A stretch of DNA of 11,072 bases from Spirochaetaceae bacterium (GCA_003557605.1 PWNW01000316.1:1-11072), one strand, 5' to 3'. Shown: positions 1-7,054, counted from the stretch's first letter. The notes: generated by a model not told the origin, from the letters alone. Made by a program: numbers and translations.

Positions 1-720
1 GTCCAATAGATGATCTGAAGGTTCAGCACTGGAAGTATTGAGCTGCTGCAGCATTTCTCCAACATTCAGCCCCCAAGTTCCTTGAAGCCCCTCCTGTGAT
101 GCATTGAGGTTTAAATGCACTGAATTATAGACAAAGGCAATGTCTTCTATGTCAGCTGTGACAGCAAAATCATACAGGTCCTTAGCTGAGACACGATCAA
201 ACACACTTCCCTGTTTCTTGAGATCCTGGTTCTCTATAGGGTCAGAATGCACTACTGTTCCGTCGAGAATCATGCTGGTGATCCTGTCATGCTCATGTTC
301 GATAAACACTTCAGCAGTATGACCCTCAGTTTTGATTTCCGCATGGATAAAAACACCCTGGCGGTGGTGATCAATATCAACGGTGATGACTCCAGATGAT
401 GCAATCTCTTCTGCCTGCTTCAGGCATGATGCATCAGCTGACTTCAGTACCTCCAACCCATCATCCGGATTTCCGCAGCAAAATCCCATAGCCGCAGCAA
501 TCAGAAGCCCTTTGTACGGGGTGCCTGGAATGCCGACGGTAAATCCGTTTTTAAAGACATCTTTGCTGACCCTGATATGTATTGAACGCAGCTTATCATC
601 TATGAAGGACCGTGCCGCCGCACAGGCAAGTGCAACAGCAGCTGGTTCCGTACATCCCACAGAAGTCTTCAGTTCCCGTTTCATTTCCTTCAGAAGATCA
701 GTATATGCTGCAGTATTCAT
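1..720 (-). CDS. L-cysteine desulfidase / serine dehydratase-like iron-sulfur enzyme (UPF0597, CyuA/YhaM family), partial
   Basis: The frame is open from the ATG at 720-718 down to base 1: 240 codons, with the C-terminus outside the window (family members are about 430 residues, so roughly 190 are missing). The N-terminal signature SVGCTEPAAVALA (residues 20-32) includes Cys23, the conserved Cys of the GCTEP motif expected to help bind a [4Fe-4S] cluster. KNGFTVGIPGTPYKGL (57-72), the IAAAMGF stretch and GLEVL (88-92) are also typical, as is GLNVGEML near 217. Family members eliminate sulfide from L-cysteine, giving pyruvate and ammonia, or act as serine-dehydratase-type lyases, in the cytoplasm. 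The gene starts 19 nt after the upstream permease stop, so it is probably the fifth gene of the transporter operon. An in-frame TAA just upstream fixes this ATG; its Shine-Dalgarno is weak (GGATG about 6 nt away). The family call is firm; the actual substrate here is open. Confidence 0.85.
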   Translation of the reverse strand, partial: MNTAAYTDLLKEMKRELKTSVGCTEPAAVALACAAARSFIDDKLRSIHIRVSKDVFKNGFTVGIPGTPYKGLLIAAAMGFCCGNPDDGLEVLKSADASCLKQAEEIASSGVITVDIDHHRQGVFIHAEIKTEGHTAEVFIEHEHDRITSMILDGTVVHSDPIENQDLKKQGSVFDRVSAKDLYDFAVTADIEDIAFVYNSVHLNLNASQEGLQGTWGLNVGEMLQQLNTSSAEPSDHLLD

Positions 721-739
721 GTGTACATCCAGTTATGTT

Positions 740-1570
740 TTATCCTTTAAGTGATCCAGTCATAATACCGGCAATTTGAAACCGCTGAAGAAGGAAGTAT
801 ATGAGCACTAAGGGCACCACGGAAATTGCAGTTCCCGCCATAATTACCTGCCATGGAGTGGAAAGTCCCTCAGCAGTAGGGAGCAGTGAAATGGCAACTG
901 TCAGAGTATACATTACTCTAGAACGCATAAACAGCAGCGGCCACAGCAGTTCATTCCACCGAACAATAAATGATATTGATCCCCATGCAGCAAGAGCAGG
1001 GGTAATGTTCGGCAGCACCATATTCCAGAAGATTCTAAATTCGCTGCAGCCGTCTATCCGGGCCTGCTCCATTACCGTATAGGGAAATGTGGTGATGTAC
1101 TGCCGCATGTAGAATATTCCGATTGCTGTAGCGATTTTCGGCACGATAAGCGACAGCAGGTTGTTGATCCATCCGAGACGACGGACGATAATGAATACCG
1201 GAATCACTCCTGTCTCCTCAGGAACCATCATAGTTGCAATCATAATGACAAACAGGATTTCCTTTCCCGGAAACGTGTACTTCGCAAAGGCAAATCCAGC
1301 CAATGCACAAAAGAATACCGTTGTAGAGGCTCCTGCTGTTGATACAACAATGCTGTTGAGGGCATTTCGGAAAATCGGAATCAGCTGGTTGATACGGAAA
1401 AAATTATTTATAGTAGGATTGATTACATACAGAGCATTCAGTCCTGTCACGCTTTCTCCGGGAGGTTTTAAAGCTATGATCATCATAAACAGAAACGGAA
1501 ACACCGCTATAATCATAGTGATGCCAAGAATTATCATACCAATTGTCTGTTCAGTTGAAGCACGTTTCAT
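740..1570 (-). CDS. ABC transporter permease, CUT1 (MalG-type)
   Basis: A 276-residue inner-membrane permease with about six hydrophobic helices. The first helix runs from about residue 10 to 33 and is followed by a periplasmic loop. The cytoplasmic EAA loop, which docks on the ATPase, is at about 168-188 (EQARIDGCSEFRIFWNMVLP), with the conserved Gly at 174. The C-terminus ending in AGIMTGSLKG resembles the MalG-type family ending in a short G-S-x-K-G tail. The start is 10 nt after the stop of the partner permease; a GAGAG stretch lies about 5 nt before the ATG. It should form the heterodimeric channel with the product of the preceding gene. The CUT1 family mostly imports oligosaccharides, glycosides or polyol phosphates; the sequence does not show the substrate. 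Confidence 0.93.
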   Translation of the reverse strand: MKRASTEQTIGMIILGITMIIAVFPFLFMMIIALKPPGESVTGLNALYVINPTINNFFRINQLIPIFRNALNSIVVSTAGASTTVFFCALAGFAFAKYTFPGKEILFVIMIATMMVPEETGVIPVFIIVRRLGWINNLLSLIVPKIATAIGIFYMRQYITTFPYTVMEQARIDGCSEFRIFWNMVLPNITPALAAWGSISFIVRWNELLWPLLFMRSRVMYTLTVAISLLPTAEGLSTPWQVIMAGTAISVVPLVLIYFLLQRFQIAGIMTGSLKG

Positions 1571-1580
1571 GGGTACTCTC

Positions 1581-2480
1581 TCAGAAATTCATCTCTTTAT
1601 TACGTTTGATCATAACCCGAAGCTGAAATGCTGATACGATAAGCAGGATCAGCGCCAGGGCATATCCGACGGTAGAGGCATATCCGAGTTTGAAAAACTC
1701 GAACCCATTTATATACAGATACTGTACGATTGACATGGACGAATTTCCCGGTCCGCCGCGGGTAAGCGCATGGGGCTGGGCAAAAATTCGAAAGCATTCA
1801 ATGGTCAGAGTAATAAAACAGAAAAACAGAATCGTGCTGATCAGCGGAATGGTAATCTTCACCATTCGCTGAAATGCATTGGCCCCCTCCAGCACCGCAG
1901 CTTCATAAAACTGGTAATCAACACTTTTTAATCCGGAATATATGATAAGCATATACCACGGCACCAGCCTCCAAATTATCAGTATGGATATTGGTATCTT
2001 TGATAAACGGGTGCTGACCAGCCAAGGCTGAGGCTGCAATCCAAGAGATGAGATAGCGATATTCACCAACCCGACTTCATGATCAAAGAGCATCCTGAAT
2101 ACCAGTGCCGCTGCTACCCATGAAATAATATACGGCAGAAACATCATCGTCTGAACAAAGTTGCGCCGTTTCAGCCAGGGGCTGTTAATGATGCTGGCCA
2201 ACATTAACGAAATGGGAATAATTGTAATAACGCTCACAATCCAGTAAAAAACCGTATTGCCCAGTACAAGCTGAAACAAGTCATCAGTGACAAGGGTCCG
2301 ATAGTTGTCCATCCCGACGAAGGTCATCTCACCTAATCCTGACCATGAGTGGAAGCTCAACACCAATGACCATACAAGAGGTATCAGCTGAAAGAAAATA
2401 AACAAAATAAAATACGGGGCAATAAATAGATACACGATACGAGCTTTCCAGAGCCGCATTCCTAGACTGTTACCTTTCAT
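1581..2480 (-). CDS. ABC transporter permease, CUT1 (MalF/UgpA-type)
   Basis: A 299-residue membrane protein with about six transmembrane segments, the first at about residues 14-43. The EAA loop is YEAAVLEGANAFQRMVKITI (192-211), continuing into Pro212. The LTRGGPGNSS stretch (239-248) is the usual MalF-type loop before the last helices. It lies 94 nt after the binding-protein stop, with a strong hairpin in the gap, and 10 nt before the second permease. The first ATG is preceded by GGAG at about 10 nt. A second in-frame ATG at codon 8 is possible, but its GGA is directly adjacent and too close. No ATP-binding subunit is encoded nearby, so a shared ATPase of MsmK/UgpC type elsewhere in the genome is expected. 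Confidence 0.93.
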   Translation of the reverse strand: MKGNSLGMRLWKARIVYLFIAPYFILFIFFQLIPLVWSLVLSFHSWSGLGEMTFVGMDNYRTLVTDDLFQLVLGNTVFYWIVSVITIIPISLMLASIINSPWLKRRNFVQTMMFLPYIISWVAAALVFRMLFDHEVGLVNIAISSLGLQPQPWLVSTRLSKIPISILIIWRLVPWYMLIIYSGLKSVDYQFYEAAVLEGANAFQRMVKITIPLISTILFFCFITLTIECFRIFAQPHALTRGGPGNSSMSIVQYLYINGFEFFKLGYASTVGYALALILLIVSAFQLRVMIKRNKEMNF

Positions 2481-2512
2481 GAATAGGAAACTCCATATTG
2501 ACCAAATACAGC

Positions 2513-2541
2513 ATCCGGCAGAAGACTTGCTTCTGCCGGAT
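2513..2541 (-). promoter_or_regulatory. Perfect 12-bp intercistronic hairpin downstream of the binding-protein gene
   Basis: Bases 2513-2524 (atccggcagaag) and 2530-2541 are exact inverted repeats around a 5-nt loop. The element lies between the binding-protein stop and the first permease start. In the transcribed direction no U-run follows (GCTGTATTTGG), so it does not look like a simple intrinsic terminator. Such structures after binding-protein cistrons commonly block 3' exonucleases and raise the binding protein above its permeases, as in malE-malF. The role here is inferred from position. Confidence 0.7.
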
Positions 2542-2574
2542 AATTACGCATGATAATAATACCATACCCTGTTT

Positions 2575-3933
2575 TTACCGAGCTGCCGGAGCTTTCCCGA
2601 TACGAGATCGGAGAATCCGCCCCATGTTGGCTACCGCTTCATCCATAGTCTGATCTCCTGCTACATATTTCTCAATTTCAGATGATATGATTGAGTCAGC
2701 CTCAGCATCAGCATTTGTTACCCGCATATTCGGGGCAAAGTTTTCAAGTCCCTTGCTTTCCATACCCAGCAGAGACTGTCCGCCATAGTAAGGAGTCGGC
2801 TGGCTCCAGTAAGGATCTTTCAACGTTTCATGTACAATCGGAGCTGATATCGTCTGATTTTGGGCCAGCATGCTTTCGGTCCATTTCTTTCTGGCTTCAT
2901 TGTTGAACTGAAAATCGAGCTGAAGGTCAATATAAAGATCCTTGTAGGGATTTCCGCCCGGGTTGTCAATCAGCACTTCAATGGCAGGTACTGGAGCTCC
3001 TCGAAGTCCAACACTTTCAAACACCGGTGCAGGCATCATCCGCCAGTCACCTTCCATATCAGGAAGATTCTGCCTTAGAAACTGATCCCAGAATGCTCCG
3101 ATATAGTATGTGGCTATCCTCCCGTCACGCGTCGCGTCGTAGATCTGGGGCTGAAACATGGTTGCTTTCAGAAGCAGTCCCTCAGAATACAGGGTATCAA
3201 GTGCATCAAACGCCAGCAGTGACCCTGGACAGGTATCAATTACAACATTCCCTTCATCATCCCATATCCGAGCTTCTGCCTGGGGCATCAGCCCTCTTCT
3301 TCCATAGTATCTCCAGGTAAAATGTCCCGGGTCTACATAGGATAGATGAACTTCTCCATTGCTTTTTTCCTTCAGCTCCCGGCCGACATCAATCCACCCC
3401 TCTATGGTGTCCATTCGCTGAGGGTCTATATCATACTCTTCAAAGAGTGATGCATTATAGAACAAGAGCTGCGGTTTGAACTGGGTAGGGAATCCGTAGT
3501 ATTTTCCGTCATAAAACCCTGCGTCCCATACACCGTCAAGAAAGTCATCCTTATACTCCATGGCAACATCGGTGAGGTCTACCAGAATACCCGCTTCAGC
3601 AAGCACCTGCAGACTTACCTCCTGGGTCCGCATTGCCGTAGGAAGATCTTCCCACGCACCTGCAGTAACCGACATAATCACATGCTGCCGTGCCGCTTCC
3701 TCAGTCTCCACCTGCATGACTTCAAATTTAACGTTCGGGGCAATGTCCCGGTTCCGTTCAAGAAAATCATCAGCATGCTCCTGATGAACCTGAGGATTTC
3801 CGTATCCCATAAAGCTCATGGTTCCTGCAGGATATACTCCTTCCTCAACTTCTTCAGCACGTCCTGCTGCCGATAAACCCATGACTGCTGTAATACATAC
3901 AGCTGAACTCAACATCGTAATCCATTTCTTCAT
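2575..3933 (-). CDS. Extracellular solute-binding protein, family 1 (sugar-type ABC transporter)
   Basis: 452 residues from the ATG at 3933-3931, which has the strong site GGGAGGA four nt upstream. A longer frame opening at 3963 has no comparable site, so the shorter start is preferred. Residues 1-26 form a Sec signal: two lysines, a hydrophobic core, then AAGRA before acidic EE. No lipobox cysteine is placed for lipidation, so the mature protein should be soluble in the periplasm. The body has the usual layout: a first lobe with the YGFPTQFKPQLLFYN hinge-strand region, DGRIATYYIGAFWDQ, and a C-terminal segment with the permease-facing lobe. It binds the transported ligand and delivers it to the two permeases encoded downstream. 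Many aromatic residues (Trp, Tyr, Phe) suggest stacking on a sugar-like or ring ligand, but the ligand is unknown. It is flanked by structured RNA on both sides. Confidence 0.92.
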   Translation of the reverse strand: MKKWITMLSSAVCITAVMGLSAAGRAEEVEEGVYPAGTMSFMGYGNPQVHQEHADDFLERNRDIAPNVKFEVMQVETEEAARQHVIMSVTAGAWEDLPTAMRTQEVSLQVLAEAGILVDLTDVAMEYKDDFLDGVWDAGFYDGKYYGFPTQFKPQLLFYNASLFEEYDIDPQRMDTIEGWIDVGRELKEKSNGEVHLSYVDPGHFTWRYYGRRGLMPQAEARIWDDEGNVVIDTCPGSLLAFDALDTLYSEGLLLKATMFQPQIYDATRDGRIATYYIGAFWDQFLRQNLPDMEGDWRMMPAPVFESVGLRGAPVPAIEVLIDNPGGNPYKDLYIDLQLDFQFNNEARKKWTESMLAQNQTISAPIVHETLKDPYWSQPTPYYGGQSLLGMESKGLENFAPNMRVTNADAEADSIISSEIEKYVAGDQTMDEAVANMGRILRSRIGKAPAAR

Positions 3934-3964
3934 ACAATCCTCCCAAATTTTTATATGATCCATG

Positions 3965-4008
3965 CCTTCTCAGGCTGCTCATACTGTACCCTGCAGTAAT
4001 CCTGAAGG
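3965..4008 (-). promoter_or_regulatory. Two-tier hairpin between the methyltransferase and binding-protein genes
   Basis: CCTTCTCAGG (3965-3974) pairs with CCTGAAGG (4001-4008), leaving a 2-nt bulge. Inside it, TACTG (3982-3986) pairs with CAGTA (3994-3998) around a 7-nt loop. It fills most of the 88-nt gap between the two cistrons. No U-run follows. It may be an mRNA processing or stability element ahead of the binding-protein message. Evidence is base pairing only. Confidence 0.4.
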
Positions 4009-4021
4009 GTCTTCATGCATG

Positions 4022-4996
4022 TTAAAAAAACTCTACCGGCATCAATTCCGTTTCTTTTAAGGTATCAGTCACCCATCGTACCCTGGAATATGGAATTTCT
4101 GTCGGCAATGTGCAGTCAGCTCCAATCATAAACCCGGTGGGTCCAAATGTTTTCACCAACCTTCGGGTTTCCTTCTCCAATTCTTCCTTCGCTCCCTCCA
4201 CAAGCACCCCGGAGCGGTCATCAAATCCGCCAAGAATCGGACGGTTAAACAGCTTCCTGCCGGTATCAAGATCAATGTTCAGCTCATGCTCCGCCCAGTT
4301 AACTGCATCTCCTGGATAATCCTTATACACATCAATATTCAACTGATCCTTGCACATATGCAGTATTGTCCCAGCTGGAGCTTCTGATGCAGCTTCAAGT
4401 ATCAGCAGATCATTGGGTTTTATATGGGCATTAAACACTTCTCGGGAAAACCGGTACTTTTCAGCTCCAAGCGCTGCATAGTAGATGCCTGCTGAACCTG
4501 CTTCAATGCAAAGCCGTGTCAGCAGTGCAAGACCTTCAGCAATCCGTTTTAGAGCCGGACCTACCACTTCCGGACGTTCTTTCAGATGTGCTGAGACCTT
4601 ATCATGTCTTGCTAGATTCTCCGGTTTGTCATTGGTGGCATGAAATGCAGATGCAAATATTCCATGAATTGTGGCAAAGATATGCACTTCATCTCCAAAC
4701 TCATCTGCCATGGCCTTGATGATATTAAGCTGATCCTGAACATAGGGCTCATTACCAGATATTGGACGAACATGGTTCCAGTCATCTGCGGTATTAATCA
4801 CCGTATCGGTTGAGAACTTGTTTTCGTTCATGATCTTCAACAGATCTACATCGGTTTCCAGATAAAACTTCCTGTGAGCCTCAATCGCGCTCTTCCCGAA
4901 AAAGCATGATTCAGGAAAATGAAGAGAGAAGCTGGCAGGTATCCGGTCAACTGGTTTTCCTTGAAGCACAGAGGTTATTCGTTGTTTCTTTGTCAT
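4022..4996 (-). CDS. URO-D-fold methyltransferase of the MtaA/CmuA type (cobalamin-dependent methyl transfer likely)
   Basis: 324 residues spanning one uroporphyrinogen-decarboxylase-like TIM barrel. The N-terminal MTKKQRITSVLQGKPVDRIP is the usual opening of the non-haem URO-D-like branch. The zinc motif of MtaA/MtbA-type corrinoid:thiol methyltransferases is visible: His213-x-Cys215 in ILHMCKDQ and Cys295 in GADCTLPT, 80 residues apart, close to the roughly 77 known in MtaA. True haem-pathway URO-D enzymes lack this set, so a role in haem synthesis is unlikely. Known relatives move a methyl group between a corrinoid protein and a thiol in the cytoplasm. No corrinoid protein is encoded in the window, so the partner and acceptor are unknown. 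It is the first gene of the leftward unit; an AAGGA site (5005-5001) lies 4 nt before the ATG. It is probably controlled by the divergent GntR regulator. Confidence 0.85.
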   Translation of the reverse strand: MTKKQRITSVLQGKPVDRIPASFSLHFPESCFFGKSAIEAHRKFYLETDVDLLKIMNENKFSTDTVINTADDWNHVRPISGNEPYVQDQLNIIKAMADEFGDEVHIFATIHGIFASAFHATNDKPENLARHDKVSAHLKERPEVVGPALKRIAEGLALLTRLCIEAGSAGIYYAALGAEKYRFSREVFNAHIKPNDLLILEAASEAPAGTILHMCKDQLNIDVYKDYPGDAVNWAEHELNIDLDTGRKLFNRPILGGFDDRSGVLVEGAKEELEKETRRLVKTFGPTGFMIGADCTLPTEIPYSRVRWVTDTLKETELMPVEFF

Positions 4997-5020
4997 ATCA
5001 TCCTTCTGTTATGTTTATTG

Positions 5021-5046
5021 ATCATATCAGTATTATGTTTTATGAT
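5021..5046. promoter_or_regulatory. Candidate operator: inverted repeat ATCATA-N14-TATGAT over the leftward -10
   Basis: ATCATA (5021-5026) and TATGAT (5041-5046) are inverted and bracket the leftward -10 box. A protein bound here would block the operon promoter. The arms are only 6 bp in AT-rich DNA, so chance is possible. Confidence 0.35.
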
Positions 5047-5060
5047 ATGCCTTATGTCAA
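5032..5060 (-). promoter_or_regulatory. Sigma-70 promoter of the leftward transporter/methyltransferase unit
   Basis: On the minus strand the -35 box TTGACA (5060-5055) is followed after exactly 17 nt by CATAAT (5037-5032). The transcript would start near 5025, giving a leader of about 29 nt that includes the AAGGA ribosome site. This is the strongest promoter match for the operon. Confidence 0.7.
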
Positions 5061-5071
5061 CAATAATATTG
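5061..5071. promoter_or_regulatory. Candidate operator: palindrome CAATA-A-TATTG between the divergent promoters
   Basis: An 11-bp perfect odd-centred palindrome placed directly behind the leftward -35 box and overlapping the first bases of the rightward -35 box. One bound dimer could affect both promoters. GntR/FCD regulators typically bind short palindromes of this size. Assignment to the adjacent regulator is inferred. Confidence 0.4.
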
Positions 5072-5097
5072 CACATCTTTTCGTTTTGCAGTATGGT
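5069..5097 (+). promoter_or_regulatory. Promoter of the GntR regulator gene
   Basis: TTGCAC (5069-5074), a 17-nt spacer and TATGGT (5092-5097). The start would fall near 5104, just ahead of GAGGG (5112-5116). The match is moderate, but the spacing to the gene is good. Confidence 0.5.
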
Positions 5098-5122
5098 ACA
5101 GATATCACAGTGAGGGTACTTC

Positions 5123-5782
5123 ATGAGTATGAGTTTAAAGGAAAAGATTCACAATGAACTATTGAAGAAAATCATCAAAAATGAGTACTCCATGAAGGAA
5201 TTTCTTAACGAGGGAAATCTGGCAAAGCAGTTCGGAGTCAGCAAGGCCCCGGTCAGAGAAGCCCTTATTCAGCTGTGCAATGAAGGTATTATCAGAAGCA
5301 TCCCACGTTCCGGCTATCAGATTATCCAGTTGACCGAGCGGGATATTTGGGAGGCAACCCAGTTCAGAATCATCTTGGAAATTGAAGCTTTGAAACTATA
5401 TGCTCATAAATTACAAGATTACCAGATACAACAGCTTGAGGATATGACTTGTGGAACTGAGTACACTAAGCTTGGAAAAAAAGTAAGTCTTGAACAGTGG
5501 TGGGAAAATAATGCTGAATTCCATATTACCTTGAGTTCCTTTGCGAAAAACACCATTCTAACCGATGCCCTGAGTCGCTCAATGCATCTGCTGTGGAGGG
5601 CAGTGACCCAGCTGTTTTGGAATGCAGACCCCTATGCATACCTGTCATACAACCCTGGATCCCATGTTCCTATACTGGATGCAATAAAGCAGGGTGATAC
5701 AGCATTGACAGAGAATCTCCTTCGGTCAGATATTCTCTCAATTCTTAAAACATATTCCTCCGCCCACACTATGAAACTGTAG
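5123..5782 (+). CDS. GntR-family transcriptional regulator, FadR/FCD subfamily
   Basis: 219 residues. The N-terminal winged helix-turn-helix (about 5-70) contains the standard GntR run from LAKQFGVSKAPVREALIQL (33-51) through NEGIIRSIPRSGYQI. The C-terminal FCD ligand domain is all-helical. Of the usual metal-binding set, His134 (in NAEFH) and His181 (in SHVPILDAI) are visible. The usual Asp four residues before the first His is Asn130, and the usual last His looks replaced by Asp203 (LLRSDILSI), so ligand or metal binding may differ. FCD regulators sense small carboxylates or related catabolites and usually repress neighbouring catabolic genes. It is divergent from the methyltransferase-transporter unit and is its likely regulator. 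The start is supported by GAGGG 6 nt upstream; a second ATG at codon 3 is less well placed. Confidence 0.92.
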   Translation: MSMSLKEKIHNELLKKIIKNEYSMKEFLNEGNLAKQFGVSKAPVREALIQLCNEGIIRSIPRSGYQIIQLTERDIWEATQFRIILEIEALKLYAHKLQDYQIQQLEDMTCGTEYTKLGKKVSLEQWWENNAEFHITLSSFAKNTILTDALSRSMHLLWRAVTQLFWNADPYAYLSYNPGSHVPILDAIKQGDTALTENLLRSDILSILKTYSSAHTMKL

Positions 5783-5852
5783 CTGCACATATCCCCTGCA
5801 CCAGAACGTACAGAACAGGCAGATTCAGCCAAAAGGTGCAATATCTAAGACA

Positions 5853-6299
5853 TTACATCACCGTTCCGCTTGCAAACCATACAGCCAGGGCGGCGACAAA
5901 GACAACAATTATGCCTGCAATCATTCGTCCCAGGGTCCTGGAGTATCCCTTCGGGGTTATCTGTCCTGCTTCATCCATTTTTTTCATGCCGGGGTACATC
6001 TTGATGTAGAAGGTCATAATGGAGAATATCAGTGCTATGATGCTGAACACCTTTACAGCGGGTTCTCCGGTAATCATGATGCCGATGAGAAGTGCAATAA
6101 AAATCAGTTTTGTTCCTGCCACCCAGTGTATCAGATAGGTTACCAGGGCAAATACTTCAGGATCTGACCTGGACTTTTCATAGGCGTTAAACATTCCGAC
6201 ACCGTTTCCTCTCCGTGAACCTGGTGCAAAATACAGCATCACCACATTGGACAGCTCCAAAAGGCAGAAACCTATCAACACTATCGTTATAACATCCAT
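5853..6299 (-). CDS. Small four-helix membrane protein of unknown function
   Basis: 148 residues with a clear ribosome site, GGGAGGA, about 6 nt before the ATG. Four hydrophobic segments are visible at about 3-24, 53-77, 81-100 and 126-144. A polar loop between the first and second contains SRRGNGVGMFNAYEKS. A second loop is short and basic (KMYPGMKKMDEAGQITPKGYSRTLG). There is no signal peptidase site and no recognisable catalytic motif. I do not recognise the family. It is convergent with the regulator gene on its left (70-nt gap) and divergent from the HIT gene on its right, so it appears to be a single-gene unit. Confidence 0.8.
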   Translation of the reverse strand: MDVITIVLIGFCLLELSNVVMLYFAPGSRRGNGVGMFNAYEKSRSDPEVFALVTYLIHWVAGTKLIFIALLIGIMITGEPAVKVFSIIALIFSIMTFYIKMYPGMKKMDEAGQITPKGYSRTLGRMIAGIIVVFVAALAVWFASGTVM

Positions 6300-6500
6300 G
6301 GACTATCCTCCCTGCTTCCTGTGCTCTGTCCCCTGCTCGTCATGGTACTCTCCCTTGCTGGAGAAATACAAGCACTATTTTCCTGTGCAGTCCTCATTGG
6401 CGATATCCTTGAAACAGCATTCCCAAACAGACAGCTGCTCTTTTGACAAAACCAGCTGAATACTGCATGATCAGCTTAATACGAAGCAAAGGAGTCACCT
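6300..6500. other. Divergent intergenic region between the membrane-protein and HIT genes
   Basis: 201 bp without a gene. The only clear signals are the HIT promoter near its right end and the two ribosome sites at its ends. I could not find a convincing -35/-10 pair for the leftward membrane-protein gene. Confidence 0.6.
6443..6471 (+). promoter_or_regulatory. Promoter of the HIT gene
   Basis: TTGACA (6443-6448), a 17-nt spacer, and CATGAT (6466-6471). The predicted start is near 6478, followed by AAAGGAG close to 6489 and the ATG at 6501. Confidence 0.6.
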
Positions 6501-7022
6501 ATGAGCACAGACGGTTCAGCAAGCCCACTGGAGTCTACGGAAGAAGGAAGCCACCCCGTTATTTATGAAACCGAGAATTTTTCGGTATGCGCATACGGCA
6601 GACCTTTTGTCTCCCGTGAAGAAGGCGGTCATATTGTAATTGCTGCAAAACATGCTGTTTCTGACCGGACAAAGCTTACTGCACAGCAGGCTAAGGAGTA
6701 CATGCGGCTTTCCATGATGACCGGAGAGGCTATGGAAACAGCCATGAACAGGCAGGGGGTTCCTGTTGTCAAAATAAACTATGCAGATTACGGCAACTGG
6801 GCATTTAAGAAAAAGCATCCCTCCCCACATCTCCATATGCACATATTCGGCAGAGCTTCTGATGCAAAAACCCAAGTATTCCCTGAAGCGGTGCTGCTGC
6901 CTGCCCGAGAGAGCGGGTTCTATGACAGTTTCCAGCCCCTCACCCCTGATGACATCAAAGAGATCAGAAAGGAGATCAGCAGGCTGGAACATACAGATCG
7001 GTATGATGTGAAGTATTGGTGA
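6501..7022 (+). CDS. HIT (histidine triad) family protein, nucleotide hydrolase/transferase
   Basis: 173 residues with the histidine-triad motif PHLHMHIF: His110, His112 and His114, where the middle His normally forms the nucleotidyl intermediate. Upstream are the expected strand elements, GGHIVIAAKHAV (42-53) and VVKINYADYGNWAFKKKHPS (89-108). HIT proteins cleave nucleotide conjugates such as AppppA or AMP-amino acid adducts in the cytoplasm, or transfer NMPs. The substrate is not readable here. The N-terminal 15 residues are Ser/Glu-rich and look disordered. The C-terminus (142-173, from DSFQPLTPDD) is a charged helix whose coding sequence is duplicated 897 bp downstream. The start has a strong AAAGGAG site. 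A hairpin at 7024-7054 directly follows the stop. Confidence 0.92.
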   Translation: MSTDGSASPLESTEEGSHPVIYETENFSVCAYGRPFVSREEGGHIVIAAKHAVSDRTKLTAQQAKEYMRLSMMTGEAMETAMNRQGVPVVKINYADYGNWAFKKKHPSPHLHMHIFGRASDAKTQVFPEAVLLPARESGFYDSFQPLTPDDIKEIRKEISRLEHTDRYDVKYW

Positions 7023-7048
7023 AGTGCAATAGCCCAGTTGCCGGGCTA
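6924..7048 (+). repeat. Direct repeat copy 1: HIT gene 3' end plus following hairpin
   Basis: The last 99 bp of the HIT gene (6924-7022) match 7821-7919 without gaps, with 5 mismatches by direct alignment. Weaker similarity continues through the GC hairpin to about 7048. The offset is constant at 897 bp. The left boundary is abrupt: bases before 6924 and before 7821 are unrelated. Confidence 0.9.
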
Positions 7049-7054
7049 CTGCAC
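7024..7054 (+). terminator. Hairpin directly after the HIT stop codon
   Basis: GTGCAATAGCCC (7024-7035) pairs with GGGCTACTGCAC (7043-7054), with one A/C mismatch, around a 7-nt loop. It begins 2 nt after the stop codon and also lies downstream of the leftward hicA, so it could insulate the two convergent units. There is no strong T-run on either side, so termination is likely but not certain. Confidence 0.55.

Noticed and set aside
383..754. Rightward open frame of 123 codons
   Set aside because: It is antisense to the desulfidase gene, which has family motifs on the minus strand; no ribosome site and no recognisable protein.
2513..2541. Intrinsic terminator between binding protein and permeases
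   Set aside because: The stem is strong but is not followed by a U-run on the transcribed strand, and the permeases downstream need the same transcript.
4022..4996. Haem-pathway uroporphyrinogen decarboxylase (hemE)
   Set aside because: The MtaA-type His-x-Cys and distal Cys are present, and the operon context is transport and catabolism rather than haem synthesis.
7024..7054. Integron attC site around the hicBA cassette
   Set aside because: Toxin-antitoxin cassettes do occur in integrons, but the core GTTRRRY/RYYYAAC boxes are absent from both hairpins and the repeat is mainly HIT coding sequence.
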